Shown here: positions 1 to 8,228 of the stretch, piece after piece
Layout of the letters: the number at the start of each line of letters is the position of its first letter
Position numbering within the stretch: position 1 is the stretch's first letter
The notes under the pieces: model-generated
Seen by the model: only the letters and a program-made list of their open reading frames with translations
What the model was told of the DNA's origin: nothing
Database searches by the model: none
Assembly: GCA_963777485.1 (NCBI GenBank)
Contig: CAVZQP010000001.1
Location: 1,116,001-1,180,000, forward strand
Length of the DNA stretch: 64,000 nucleotides
Direction of reading: 5' to 3'
Source of the DNA: Bog-473 sp963777485
GTDB lineage: Bacteria; Actinomycetota; Acidimicrobiia; Acidimicrobiales; RAAP-2
Made by a program: the position numbers and the translations under genes

Positions 1-146
1 ACAACAACACGAACCTCGGCGGTGTCCTGGGAGGCGGCGGCGGTGCCGGCGGCTTCTTCGGTGGCGCGGGTGGCTTCCCCGGCGCCCCCGCCTTCAGGAT
101 CCAGGACATTGGTAGTGGAGGCGGAGGAGGCTCCAAGGGCGGCTGA
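1..146 (+). CDS. Glycine-rich protein, C-terminal fragment
   Basis: The third reading frame is open from the window edge to a TGA at 144-146. It encodes 47 residues rich in glycine, phenylalanine and alanine, with blocks such as LGGVLGGGGG and a GSGGGGGSKGG tail. The start lies outside the window. Low-complexity Gly-rich tails are common on exported and nucleic-acid-binding actinobacterial proteins, so no function can be assigned. The next gene converges on it from the other strand five bases later, which supports this being a true 3' end. Confidence 0.5.
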   Translation, partial: NNTNLGGVLGGGGGAGGFFGGAGGFPGAPAFRIQDIGSGGGGGSKGG

Positions 147-151
147 GCGGC

Positions 152-463
152 TCAGACTTCTTTCCCCTTTGCTTCGAGGTTCGCAGCCACGGCGTCATAG
201 CCGGCGCTCGTCAACAATCGGCGCAAGTCGACCAGTTGCTGACCGTCGATGTCCTTGTCACTCGTACGCCTGAGAACCTCGGCCTCTTGGCCAATTCGGA
301 ACAGAAACATGTCGTCGTGCTGTTGTTCGATGGATCCGATTGCACCGAGCAATGAGACGACATCGTGCCATTCGAGGTTGTGGTTCGTCTCTTGCTGAAA
401 GATCCGTAACAAGGTGTCTCGATGATGGCCGCTGAGGTGCTCGGGACCTGAAATTGACGACAT
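152..463 (-). CDS. Conserved small hypothetical protein (103 aa)
   Basis: This is a soluble 103-residue protein with no signal peptide or membrane segment. The N-terminal HLSGHHRDTLLRIFQ and the central NHNLEWHDVVSLL resemble a family of small actinobacterial proteins often annotated as hypothetical or HicA-like. The C-terminal part (DIDGQQLVDLRRLLTSAGY) is predicted helical. If the HicA resemblance is real it would be an RNA-binding fold, but no HicB partner is adjacent, so a toxin role is not supported. It is a stand-alone gene on the minus strand, converging with the fragment at the window start. Confidence 0.6.
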   Translation of the reverse strand: MSSISGPEHLSGHHRDTLLRIFQQETNHNLEWHDVVSLLGAIGSIEQQHDDMFLFRIGQEAEVLRRTSDKDIDGQQLVDLRRLLTSAGYDAVAANLEAKGKEV

Positions 464-658
464 CGGGATCCTCTCGTTGCGAAGACCTCAATGTAGCGAG
501 AGCCGGACACATCTCAGTCCCGGTAGCGGGCAAGGATGAGCCCTCCGTCGCGGCCCTCCGCCTGAATAACCAGTTGCTCGGACAGCCAGCACGGTGGGCT
601 CCACGATCCGGCGGTGTGGGGCACCCTCTGCGGACGCACAGCCACAAGGCAGGTGGGC

Positions 659-1351
659 TTAGGTCTCCGAGATGACCACGACGTAGAAGCTGCCCGCGAA
701 TAGAATCCTTCCACGGATCTCGTCAGCGAGCTCATGTGCGTCGAAATGCCGCCGGAGAACTCTGTAGAGCTGTCGGTCAAGCCCAGTGGTGCGTTGTTGC
801 CATTCTTCAGCGGACACGCCGGCAGGGCGCCCAGCATCGAGGACCACAATCTGAGATCCCACGCGCCGAGCCTCTTGCAAGAGTGTCGTCCGGTCGGGCT
901 CGGCGAGGATTCCGTAGATGTGCGCGGCGAACACACGCCCCACCGACTGGTCACGCAGAGGCAGCTGGAGCGCATCGGCTCGAATCACCGGGATCCCCGA
1001 TTCACGCGAGAGCAAGACCCCGAGAGCAGCAGCACTCTGATCTAGGGCGATCCCCTTACCGGGCAAGATCGAGGTGTAGGTACCTGGGCCGCTGCCGACC
1101 TCAAGGTATGTGGAGGGCTCAAGCGAGTGGAGCACCTCGCGAACGTGCGTGTCCTCCGCCTGTAGTTCCGCCGCAGTAGCTGCGACTCCGAGGCCGTGCC
1201 AGTACTCCAGGGCATTACGAACGTCTCGGCTTTCGTCGTCCTGGGCTCGGGCGACGGCATTCTGGGCACGAAACTGGACCCGGCGGTCGTAGTAGTCCCA
1301 GAGCTGGACGCGATACTGGGTGTCCTCACTCACCACCATCCAGTCTGCCAA
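659..1351 (-). CDS. Class I SAM-dependent methyltransferase
   Basis: A 230-residue protein with a Rossmann-type SAM-binding domain. Motif I is LEVGSGPG at about residues 83-90, followed by an acidic ribose-binding position (D104) and a RADALQLPL motif (about 124-132) that contacts the adenine. The layout matches Methyltransf_11/25-type small-molecule methyltransferases. The roughly 75 residues before motif I are helical and probably form a substrate lid. Nothing in the neighbourhood reveals the substrate. It is monocistronic, with a short heptamer tandem repeat just upstream. Confidence 0.75.
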   Translation of the reverse strand: MADWMVVSEDTQYRVQLWDYYDRRVQFRAQNAVARAQDDESRDVRNALEYWHGLGVAATAAELQAEDTHVREVLHSLEPSTYLEVGSGPGTYTSILPGKGIALDQSAAALGVLLSRESGIPVIRADALQLPLRDQSVGRVFAAHIYGILAEPDRTTLLQEARRVGSQIVVLDAGRPAGVSAEEWQQRTTGLDRQLYRVLRRHFDAHELADEIRGRILFAGSFYVVVISET

Positions 1352-1388
1352 GACTGGGCCGTTTCACCGTTATGACAGGTTTCTGCCG

Positions 1389-1414
1389 CGTCCCACGTCC
1401 CACGTCCCACGTCC
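1389..1414. repeat. 7-bp tandem repeat (3.7 copies)
   Basis: The heptamer CGTCCCA is repeated three full times plus a partial copy, between the start of the methyltransferase gene and the 3' end of the next minus-strand gene. Such short repeats are prone to slippage and may vary between strains. It sits about 38 bp upstream of the methyltransferase start codon, so it could lie in its promoter. Confidence 0.8.
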
Positions 1415-1471
1415 TGCGACGGAGACGCGCTTGTCGCTCCTCGGCGGGAGCCCTTCGTTAACGTTGTAGCT

Positions 1472-1945
1472 TCAGCAATCCAAGGCCCCAGGTGGGGCAA
1501 CGCCCACGTCGGCCGTATCCCCGCCCTTCACGGGGAAATCGTAGATCGCCACTCCGCATCCGGCCCCGAAAGGCATCACGATTCCAACGTTTGGGGTTCC
1601 CGCGACGATTGTCTGGTTCCCGTGTATGGGCTGAAAACAGACCAAGACCTCGCCGAGCGAGAGCTGGGCGAGGTTGTAGCTCGGAAGCGGCAATTGGCAG
1701 ACGTCCGTCAGGGCAGTCGTCAATGGCGTCACCACATCGGGAGTGCCCGTCGGCAGCGGCTCGACCAAGTTGGTGGGATAATCGTTTACGTAGACGGAGT
1801 CAGTGGACGACGCAGCAGACGCCGGCGCCGAGCTGAAGAGGATCGTCCCGCCGACCGCGAGAAGGAGTGGGATCGCCGCCTGAGCACATCGCCTCGGCAC
1901 ACGAAACCCTGTCGAACTGGACGAGCGTTCCCGGCGTGAAACCAT
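1472..1945 (-). CDS. Secreted hypothetical protein (157 aa)
   Basis: The N-terminus has an arginine-rich n-region, a hydrophobic stretch (about residues 22-38) and a PASA/A signal-peptidase site after about residue 44. This is a Sec-type signal peptide, with no clear twin-arginine motif. The mature part is about 113 residues, has four cysteines that could form disulphides, and ends in Cys. Residues such as TIVAGTPNVGIVMPFGAGCGV look like a small beta-sheet domain. No family was recognised. The start was chosen because it gives the signal peptide and has a purine-rich GGAAGGAAG tract upstream. Confidence 0.6.
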   Translation of the reverse strand: MVSRRERSSSSTGFRVPRRCAQAAIPLLLAVGGTILFSSAPASAASSTDSVYVNDYPTNLVEPLPTGTPDVVTPLTTALTDVCQLPLPSYNLAQLSLGEVLVCFQPIHGNQTIVAGTPNVGIVMPFGAGCGVAIYDFPVKGGDTADVGVAPPGALDC

Positions 1946-2253
1946 CGGATGATCTTCCTTCCGTCGGGTTCCCCCGACTTACCAACGCCGCGGTCGCCAA
2001 ATTCCTACGCTCGCTCCGGGCCGTGAGGCGGGTTAACCAGCAGCAAAGACTCTCCGTGGATTCTGCGGCTCCGAGTGCTGTGGCGGGCCATCTTCTGCCG
2101 GGCCCGCCCAGCCTCCGCCCATTCGCCGGGCGCAACAGTGAGATATGCGAACGGAGCGGAGGGGTTCGGTCGTCTCCGTTAGCCGCCGCTCTCAGGCAAC
2201 CCCGCCCCATCCACTTGCCGTACTCACCGCATCCTGAGCGGTACGGTGGGCCC
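1946..2253. other. Divergent intergenic region
   Basis: This is 308 bp between the divergent secreted-protein gene and the VOC gene. It should hold both promoters. Open frames here lack a ribosome-binding site and do not look coding. No strong palindrome or terminator was seen. Confidence 0.5.
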
Positions 2254-2688
2254 GTGCCCCCGATCCGCCTCGATCAGGTCAACCTCGTCGTGCGTGACGT
2301 CGAGGCCAGCCGCGCCTTCTACAGCCGGCTGGGTCTGGACTTCGGTGAGGAACACGACCCGGTCTGGGCGAGGCATCACGTGGGGGCCGTGCACGGCGAC
2401 CACGCAGCCATCGATGTCGACCTCGACAGCACCTCCTTCGCCCAGAAGTGGGACGCCGGTTGGCCCGGCGGCACCGGCGTCGTCATGGGCTTCAAGGTCG
2501 ATTCGCGTCCAGAGGTCGACGAGCTCGTCGCCGCCCTCGCCGCAGACGGCATCTCTGTGCAGCAGGAACCCTTCGACGCGTTCTGGGGCGCCCGCTATGC
2601 CGTCGTCAGCGACCCCGACGGCAACGGTGTGGGCATCATGAGCCCGATCGACCCGGCCACCCGCAGCGAGCCACCGTCGCCGACATGA
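2254..2688 (+). CDS. VOC (glyoxalase/bleomycin-resistance fold) protein
   Basis: A 144-residue vicinal-oxygen-chelate protein. It has the paired beta-alpha-beta-beta-beta modules of the fold: LDQVNLVVRDVEASRAFYSR at the N-terminus and the usual DPDGNGVGIMSP near the C-terminus. The ligand residues of the classical glyoxalase I site are only partly evident, so the substrate cannot be named. The GTG start was chosen because the domain begins there; the frame stays open upstream but is not domain-like. Its stop overlaps the ppa start by 4 bp (ATGA), so the two are co-translated. Confidence 0.75.
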   Translation: MPPIRLDQVNLVVRDVEASRAFYSRLGLDFGEEHDPVWARHHVGAVHGDHAAIDVDLDSTSFAQKWDAGWPGGTGVVMGFKVDSRPEVDELVAALAADGISVQQEPFDAFWGARYAVVSDPDGNGVGIMSPIDPATRSEPPSPT

Positions 2689-3188
2689 GCAGTGCCGACG
2701 AAGCGATCGACGTGGTGATCGAGATCCCCACGGGGAGCCGCAACAAGTACGAGTACGACCACGAGACGCACATGATCCGCCTGGACCGCCGCCTCTTCAC
2801 CGCCACGACCTATCCGGCGGACTACGGCTTCGTGCCCGACACCCTGGCCGGCGACGGGGACCCGCTCGACGTGCTCGTGCTGGTGGCTGACCCGACCTTC
2901 CCGGGGTGCGTGGTGCGCGTGCGGATCCTGGGCATGTTCTCCATGCGCGACGAGAAGGGCGTCGACGCCAAGTTGATCGCGGTCCTCGAGCACGACCCCC
3001 AGTGGGACGAAGCCACCGACATCGAGGACGTCCCGCTGCACCTCCGCAACGAAATCGCGCACTTCTTCAGCATCTACAAGGATCTCGAGCCCGAGAAGTC
3101 CACTGAGGTGCAGGGCTTCACCGGCCGAGAGGAAGCCCTGGCCGAATTGGACGCGACACGGCGCGCCTATCGGGCGGCCGGGGCCTGA
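2685..3188 (+). CDS. ppa: Inorganic pyrophosphatase (family I)
   Basis: This 167-residue enzyme hydrolyses pyrophosphate to two phosphates and so drives biosynthetic reactions forward. It is a soluble cytosolic hexameric type. The diagnostic YPADYGFVPDT block (about 43-53) is followed by DGDPLDVLVL (57-66), whose three aspartates bind the catalytic Mg2+ ions. Length and motif order are those of bacterial family I enzymes. Translation is coupled to the upstream VOC gene through an ATGA overlap. Confidence 0.95.
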   Translation: MSSADEAIDVVIEIPTGSRNKYEYDHETHMIRLDRRLFTATTYPADYGFVPDTLAGDGDPLDVLVLVADPTFPGCVVRVRILGMFSMRDEKGVDAKLIAVLEHDPQWDEATDIEDVPLHLRNEIAHFFSIYKDLEPEKSTEVQGFTGREEALAELDATRRAYRAAGA

Positions 3189-3229
3189 CCTCGTACCACC
3201 CGCGAGCACACCGAGAGGACGGCAACGAC

Positions 3230-3736
3230 ATGGCATATCCCCGCGACGAGGTCCGCGCCACGATCGAGCGGTACCACGAGCTCCGGCGGCGCATCGACGA
3301 GGGTCTCGAGCCCGACGCGTTCGGCGCGCTTGCCGACTTCTACACCGACGACGCCGTCTACGTCGACGGCGCCTGGGGTCGTCTCGAGGGCAAAGACACG
3401 ATCGCGCGGTGGCTGGTCGCCTCCATGCTGGGCATGGAGGACTGGAAGTTCCCGATCGAGTTCACGGCGATCGAGGGCGATGACGTCGTCGTGAAGTGGA
3501 CGCAGGTCATGCCGCGCAGCAAGCCCGACGGGACGCCGTACCGCCAGTCCGGCTACTCCCGTCTCGTGTATGCGGGTGACGGCAAGTTTTCCTATGAGGA
3601 GGACACGTACAACATGGCCCACGTCCTCGAGGACGTCGAGGCCAGCGGATGGCAGCCGCAGGGTGGGCACATGAACTTCCCGCCGGCCCACCCGGACCGC
3701 AATTTCGACATCCCCGGCGCGCCGCCGTCCTGGTAG
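3230..3736 (+). CDS. NTF2-like (SnoaL-type) domain protein
   Basis: A 168-residue protein with a cone-shaped NTF2-like fold: an N-terminal helix pair, then ALADFYTDDAVYVDGAWGRLEGKDTI, typical of SnoaL/ketosteroid-isomerase-like proteins. A C-terminal extension (about residues 125-168) is rich in Trp, His and Pro and is not part of the fold. It could be an enzyme or a small-ligand binder; no catalytic residue set can be assigned. It lies 41 bp downstream of ppa, probably in the same transcript, and abuts the convergent protease gene end to end. Confidence 0.7.
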   Translation: MAYPRDEVRATIERYHELRRRIDEGLEPDAFGALADFYTDDAVYVDGAWGRLEGKDTIARWLVASMLGMEDWKFPIEFTAIEGDDVVVKWTQVMPRSKPDGTPYRQSGYSRLVYAGDGKFSYEEDTYNMAHVLEDVEASGWQPQGGHMNFPPAHPDRNFDIPGAPPSW

Positions 3737-5317
3737 TTAGGGCGTCCCCCCGGTCGTTCCGGAGTTCCCGAAGCCGGGAAACCCTCCCCCGCCGAACGGG
3801 TTCGTCCCACCGGAGCTGGATCCAGAGCCCGAGCTGGACTGTTGTTGCTGGGCCTGGGCCTGGTTCCCGAGCGTTGCCGTCGTGGTCCGCTTGCTGTCAC
3901 CGACGTAGTACGTGATCGAGATCGACTGCCCAGGCTTGTCCTTCTGCACGAGCTTCTGCAGGTCTTCAGACGAGGTGATCGCGGTGCCGTCGATGTTCAC
4001 GATGACGTCACCCTGCACGAGGCCCGCCTTCGCTGCCGGCGACCCGGCGACGACGGTGAGGATCACGGCACCCGAGGTCGGCGTGAACCCGTACTGCTGG
4101 CGCAGCGCCGGGGTCAGGGTCGTGATGTCCACACCGAGGTAGCCCCCGGCATTGCCGGTCTGGCCGCCCTTCTGGAGCTCTGGCAGGAGGGACTCGACCG
4201 ATGCCGCCGGAATGGCGAAGCCGATGTTCTGCGAGGAGGTGCCGTCGCTCGACGTGCCGGCGACGGCCGTGTTCATGCCGATCACCTGCCCGGAGGTGTC
4301 GATCAGGGGGCCGCCGGAATTGCCCGAGTTGATGGCGGCGTCGGTCTGGATCATGTTCTGGAGGGTCTCGGTCTGCGTGCCGATGCCGCCGGCCGTCACG
4401 GTGCGGCCCAGAGCCGACACGATTCCCTGGGTCACCGTCGGGGTCCCGGCCGACAGGCCGAGCGCGTTGCCGATGGCGACGACGGAGTCGCCCACCACGG
4501 CCTTGGCGGAATTGCCGAAGGTGACGGTCGGAAGGTTCGAGGTGTTGTTGATCTTGAGCAGCGCCACGTCCTTGGTCTGGTCATAGCCGATCAGTGTCGC
4601 TGGCAGGGGCTTGGTCTGTCCGTATTCGGTGACGGTGATGGACCCGCTGTTGCCCCCCTGCGTGTACAGCTCGATCACGTGGTTGTTGGTGATCACCTCG
4701 CCGTCGGAGGTGATGATCATCCCGGTGCCTTCGTCCTCGTTGTTGTTCGACTTGACGTCGATCGAGACGACGGCGTGGATGACCTTGTCGACGAGCTGCG
4801 GGATGGTGACGTTGCCGCTCAGGACGGCGGCGCCGGGCGTGGCGTTGCTCTCGTGGATCACGGCGTTCCCCGTGTTGCCGCTGTTGTTGTTGTCGACCAG
4901 CGCGACCACTCCGGCGCCCACCCCGCCACCGATGAGGGCCGCGACGAGCGCGACCGGCAGCCAGGAACGCCAGCGTCCCGGCGCCTTCGGTGCCGCGGGC
5001 GGAAAGGGCGGCGCCACGCCGGGCAGCGTCGGGTCGACCGGGGGCGCGGGATACGTGAAGGGGCTTGTCGGGGAGGCGTCGGCAGGCGGCGCGGGTTCGG
5101 TCGGGGGCTCGGGCGCGCCCGCAGGCGGCCACGCCGGTGGCGGGTAGCTCGCCGTGGGTGCAGGGCCGACCTCGGTCGGCGCTCCGTCTGTTGCGGAGGT
5201 GTCCACTGGGGCGGGAGCGCCGCTCGCCTGCTCGCCTACAGGCGGGGTGGTGGGCGTTGCGTCATTCGGCGCGCCGGCAGCGGGGGCAGGCTCCTGCTGC
5301 TCGGTGTCGTCACTCAT
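3737..5317 (-). CDS. Membrane-anchored HtrA-type serine protease with PDZ domain
   Basis: A 526-residue HtrA/DegP-like protease for envelope protein quality control. Residues 1-115 are a Pro/Ala-rich cytoplasmic segment, 119-141 one membrane helix, and about 165-385 the trypsin-like domain. The triad is visible: His213 (NNHVIE), Asp250 (TKDVALLKIN) and Ser334 (GNSGGPL). A single PDZ domain covers about 393-480 (GAVILTVVAGSPAAKAGL). The tail is Gln/Ser/Gly-rich low complexity. The topology matches mycobacterial PepD/HtrA proteins, with the protease outside the cell. An AGGAGG ribosome-binding site precedes the ATG. It is divergent from the RG-rich gene. Confidence 0.92.
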   Translation of the reverse strand: MSDDTEQQEPAPAAGAPNDATPTTPPVGEQASGAPAPVDTSATDGAPTEVGPAPTASYPPPAWPPAGAPEPPTEPAPPADASPTSPFTYPAPPVDPTLPGVAPPFPPAAPKAPGRWRSWLPVALVAALIGGGVGAGVVALVDNNNSGNTGNAVIHESNATPGAAVLSGNVTIPQLVDKVIHAVVSIDVKSNNNEDEGTGMIITSDGEVITNNHVIELYTQGGNSGSITVTEYGQTKPLPATLIGYDQTKDVALLKINNTSNLPTVTFGNSAKAVVGDSVVAIGNALGLSAGTPTVTQGIVSALGRTVTAGGIGTQTETLQNMIQTDAAINSGNSGGPLIDTSGQVIGMNTAVAGTSSDGTSSQNIGFAIPAASVESLLPELQKGGQTGNAGGYLGVDITTLTPALRQQYGFTPTSGAVILTVVAGSPAAKAGLVQGDVIVNIDGTAITSSEDLQKLVQKDKPGQSISITYYVGDSKRTTTATLGNQAQAQQQQSSSGSGSSSGGTNPFGGGGFPGFGNSGTTGGTP

Positions 5318-5482
5318 CTGGGTCCTCCTGAAGGGGCACGGGTCCGCCGCACCGCTCTGGCGGTGGGTGGTCCCCCGTCCTGGCGGTTCCCGCCCTCATG
5401 CGGACGTCCGGACCCATGTTACGGGATGCCTGCCGGACAGCGGCATCGGCGTCCCGTGCCGAGGCGGTAGCGTGTCCGCCGC

Positions 5483-6751
5483 ATGTCACGCCGGATCGAC
5501 ATCGAGTTGACCAGCCACACAGCAGACGGGTCCTGGACGTGGCGCGCCGCGGGCGCGCGCCAGCCCAAGGGCGTCGTGGAAGCGGCGCTGGTGCCATCCG
5601 GCGAGAAGGTCGGTTCCGTGCTGCTCGCCGAGGTCGAGGTGAGCCTCGAGGGGATCGAGGTCCTCTCACTCTCCGAGTCCAAGCCGCAGCGCTCCCCCGA
5701 GAAGACCGAGGGCCGTATCGAGGTCCGGGGCACCCCCAAGCGTGCACCGGATGTTTCAGTCATCCTTGCCCCCGGGTCCTCCAAGCGGCGGCGCGACGAT
5801 GGCGAGGGCCGCGACAGACGCGACAGGCGTGACAAGCGCGGACGCGGCGGCGGTGACGCAGAAGGTCGTGACGAGCGCGGCGGCGAGCGCGGTGACCGTC
5901 CCCGCGCCGCCAGCGGGCCGCGGCGGCCCGGTGGCAGGCGCCCCGCAGAGCGGGACGGCCGGCCGGCGCGGGGCGAGCGGCCGACGGTGCCGACGTCCAC
6001 CGTGCACCGCAACGCGATGCTCGCCACCCTGCGGCCCGAGCAGATCCCCATTGCCGAGCAGCTTCTGCGCGGTGGCCTGCAGGCGGTACGTCAGGCAATC
6101 GAAACCCAGAACCAGGCAGCCAAGGCGGCGGGCAAGCCGCCCGTAGCGGGCGACGCCTTGCTCGCGATGGCGGACGAGCTCAGCCCCACGGTGCGCCTGG
6201 CCGAATGGAAGGACCGCGCCTCGGTGGCCCAGACCGCGGGCAAGGACTACCGGCTCCGCGAGCTGCGCGCCGTGGTCGCGGCCTCGCGCACGCTGAACCT
6301 GGACGACGAGGGCCGGGCGATGGCGAAAGCCCTCCAGGAGTCCCTCGACCAACGCACCACCGCGCTGCGGGAGGAGTGGCTCGCCCGCATCACCAACGCG
6401 CTGAACGACGGGCGGGTCCAGCAGGCCGTCGAGGCCTCCATTCGGCCGCCGGAGCCCGGCACGCGCTGTCCGGCCGAACTGGCGGTGCGTCTGGCCGGCG
6501 CCGCCGGCGAAGCGCTGTCGGCAGACAAGGCGCCCGAGGAGTGGATGCACCTGCTCGACGCGGTTGTCGCCTCGCCGGTGCGCCGCAACGTCAAGCCGGC
6601 GGGGATCCCCGATGACGAGGTGGCGCGTCAAGCCGCGCGGCACGCGGCCGGAGCGGTGCCCGCGCTGGCGAAGTTGCTCGGCCTGCGCATCCCGCCGCCA
6701 CCACCGCGCCGTGTCGACGCGGAACGCCGTTTCAGCCCAGCCGGCGGCTGA
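5483..6751 (+). CDS. Conserved actinobacterial protein with basic RG-rich linker (422 aa)
   Basis: Function unknown. There are three parts: an N-terminal beta-rich domain (1-95, beginning RIDIELTSHTADGSWTWRAAGARQ), a strongly basic Arg/Gly/Asp linker (about 98-178) with RRDRRDKRGRGGG-like blocks, and an alpha-helical C-terminal domain (about 180-405) with TVHRNAMLATLRPEQIPIAEQ and NVKPAGIPDD. RG-rich linkers commonly bind RNA or DNA, so a nucleic-acid role is an inference. The gene is alone on the plus strand. Its last 20 bp overlap the convergent acetyltransferase gene. Confidence 0.75.
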   Translation: MSRRIDIELTSHTADGSWTWRAAGARQPKGVVEAALVPSGEKVGSVLLAEVEVSLEGIEVLSLSESKPQRSPEKTEGRIEVRGTPKRAPDVSVILAPGSSKRRRDDGEGRDRRDRRDKRGRGGGDAEGRDERGGERGDRPRAASGPRRPGGRRPAERDGRPARGERPTVPTSTVHRNAMLATLRPEQIPIAEQLLRGGLQAVRQAIETQNQAAKAAGKPPVAGDALLAMADELSPTVRLAEWKDRASVAQTAGKDYRLRELRAVVAASRTLNLDDEGRAMAKALQESLDQRTTALREEWLARITNALNDGRVQQAVEASIRPPEPGTRCPAELAVRLAGAAGEALSADKAPEEWMHLLDAVVASPVRRNVKPAGIPDDEVARQAARHAAGAVPALAKLLGLRIPPPPPRRVDAERRFSPAGG

Positions 6752-7184
6752 GCGTCAACAGGCGGGCCGTGAAGCCCGCCGCCTCGAGACGTTGCTTCGT
6801 GGCCCGGTCACCGGGGAGCGCCAAGGCATCGACCTCCACACACCCCGACGCCTCACACCATGCGACCGCCGCCTCCATGAGCGCGGTGCCCACCCCCACC
6901 CCGCGGGCATCCCGGTCGACATAGCAGCACTCGATCCGCCCCCGCCGCGCGCCGGCGTCCCGTGCGGCCACCGCGAGCACGCCCACCACAGCGCCCTCGT
7001 ATTCGCCCACGAACAGTCCCGCCGGGGCCTCCCCGTCGTGCCAACGGGTGAGCAGGTCCTCAGGGGTGGCGCCTCCGACCAGGGCCGGGCCACCGCGCAT
7101 CGAGGTTGCCTGTGACAGCGCCTCTCCCAGCAGCTGCAGACACGACGCACGGTCTGTATCTGTCGCCGGACGAGCGAGTTCCAC
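6732..7184 (-). CDS. GNAT family N-acetyltransferase
   Basis: A 150-residue single-domain GNAT. The acetyl-CoA pyrophosphate-binding motif A reads RGVGVGT at about 94-100, preceded by the beta4 strand IECCYVDRDA. The C-terminal ALPGDRATKQRLEAAGF is typical of motif B, with the substrate side left undetermined. It is followed on the same strand by no close gene. Upstream lies the 179-aa hypothetical gene, only 2 bp away, so the pair with DUF4193 probably forms one operon. Confidence 0.85.
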   Translation of the reverse strand: MELARPATDTDRASCLQLLGEALSQATSMRGGPALVGGATPEDLLTRWHDGEAPAGLFVGEYEGAVVGVLAVAARDAGARRGRIECCYVDRDARGVGVGTALMEAAVAWCEASGCVEVDALALPGDRATKQRLEAAGFTARLLTLSRRLG

Positions 7185-7186
7185 GT

Positions 7187-7726
7187 TCAGCCCGATGTTG
7201 CGGCCGCCGGCCCCTCTTCGAGGAGTTGGCCGGCCCGGTTCAAAATGGTGCGGCGATGGCGGGTGGCGGACTCGTAGCGCTGGACCGCCCGCAACTCCTC
7301 GGGGCCGAGCCCCTCGAGCCGTCGGACGACCTGCGAGGCGCTCAACGTGTCGTAGTCGGCCAGCGCGGCGCCGAGCGTCGCGGCATCGGCGGCGTCGGGA
7401 GCGGGCCTCGTTGGGGGCGTAGCCGCATGCGGTGTCGTCGGTCCTCGCTCCCCTGGCGCCTCGGGTGTGGCGCCGTCGCCGCTGCGCAGCAAGCCGTCGA
7501 GTCGCGCCGACATGCGGCGTTGGAAGCGACCCACCACGTACTCCCCCGCGACGCGGGCATTGCTGATCTCTTGCTCGACGCGGTCGCGACCCTTGCCGAT
7601 GAGGCCGGGCAGATCCTCGGCGATGTTCATCGCGACGCCGACTGGGGCGAAAATGCAGGCCTCCAGTGTGCGGCGCAAGAGGCCCCTGTCGGCCGCCACA
7701 TCGTCTGCGCTCGTCTCGTCAGACAC
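7187..7726 (-). CDS. Conserved hypothetical protein (179 aa)
   Basis: No enzymatic motif is present. The N-terminal half (residues 15-75) is amphipathic helical (TLEACIFAPVGVAMNIAEDLPGL then GRDRVEQEISNARVAGEYVVGRF), a pattern seen in surface-associated and lipid-droplet-like actinobacterial proteins. A Pro/Ala/Thr-rich linker (about 85-115) leads to a C-terminal helical module, YDTLSASQVVRRLEGLGPEELRAV, found in several actinobacterial hypotheticals. It overlaps the preceding DUF4193 gene by 8 bp and the acetyltransferase follows 2 bp later, which indicates translational coupling. Confidence 0.65.
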   Translation of the reverse strand: MSDETSADDVAADRGLLRRTLEACIFAPVGVAMNIAEDLPGLIGKGRDRVEQEISNARVAGEYVVGRFQRRMSARLDGLLRSGDGATPEAPGERGPTTPHAATPPTRPAPDAADAATLGAALADYDTLSASQVVRRLEGLGPEELRAVQRYESATRHRRTILNRAGQLLEEGPAAATSG

Positions 7727-8228
7727 AATCCCGGCAGAGCATCCTCTTGCTGTCTGCCAGCTGGCTGGGGTGCTTCACCAGGAAGCAAGAGCGGCACACG
7801 AACTCGTCGGGCTGCTTGGGCAGGACCCGCTCGTTCCCTTCGGTCTTGTCCTCCTGGTCCGTCGCCTCTTCGTCCTCGGGCTCGTCCTCGACGACCAGGC
7901 GTTCCTTCAGGATGACGTCCAGGCTGGCCTCGACGTCCTCGTCGTCGGGCTCCTCTTCCTCCTCCTCGTCCTCGCCCTCCCCAGAGCGCTCCACGACCGC
8001 TGCCGGCGAGGCGGTCAGGATCTCGTCGACTTCGTCCTCCTCTTCCTCGTCGACATCGGCGACGTCATCGTCGTCGTCCCCGCCCTCGAGGGCCTCCTCT
8101 TCGTCCTCGATGTCCTCGAGTTCGTCGTCGTCGAGATCGAGTTCTTCCTCGTCAAGGCCCTCTTCCGCGCCCGCGTCAGGGCTCGCGGCCTCGGTCTCTT
8201 CGACTTTGCCCTTCTTCTTGGTCGCCAT
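7719..8228 (-). CDS. DUF4193 protein: acidic tract plus C-terminal zinc ribbon
   Basis: A 169-residue protein. Residues 1-8 are basic (MATKKKGK), residues about 12-130 are almost entirely Asp/Glu, and the C-terminal 38 residues form the DUF4193 signature: LPKQPDEFVCRSCFLVKHPSQLA then CRDC. The four cysteines in two CxxC pairs should bind zinc. The family is nearly universal in actinobacteria but has no assigned function. The acidic region is far longer than in typical members of about 100 residues. The ATG at 8228 was chosen over an earlier in-frame ATG because the basic start and domain layout match the family. Confidence 0.88.
   Translation of the reverse strand: MATKKKGKVEETEAASPDAGAEEGLDEEELDLDDDELEDIEDEEEALEGGDDDDDVADVDEEEEDEVDEILTASPAAVVERSGEGEDEEEEEEPDDEDVEASLDVILKERLVVEDEPEDEEATDQEDKTEGNERVLPKQPDEFVCRSCFLVKHPSQLADSKRMLCRDCV

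Noticed and set aside
3842..5470. Long plus-strand open frame opposite the HtrA gene
   Set aside because: Antisense to a clear protease with intact triad; composition (Arg/Gly/Asp-rich) is that of a high-GC shadow frame.
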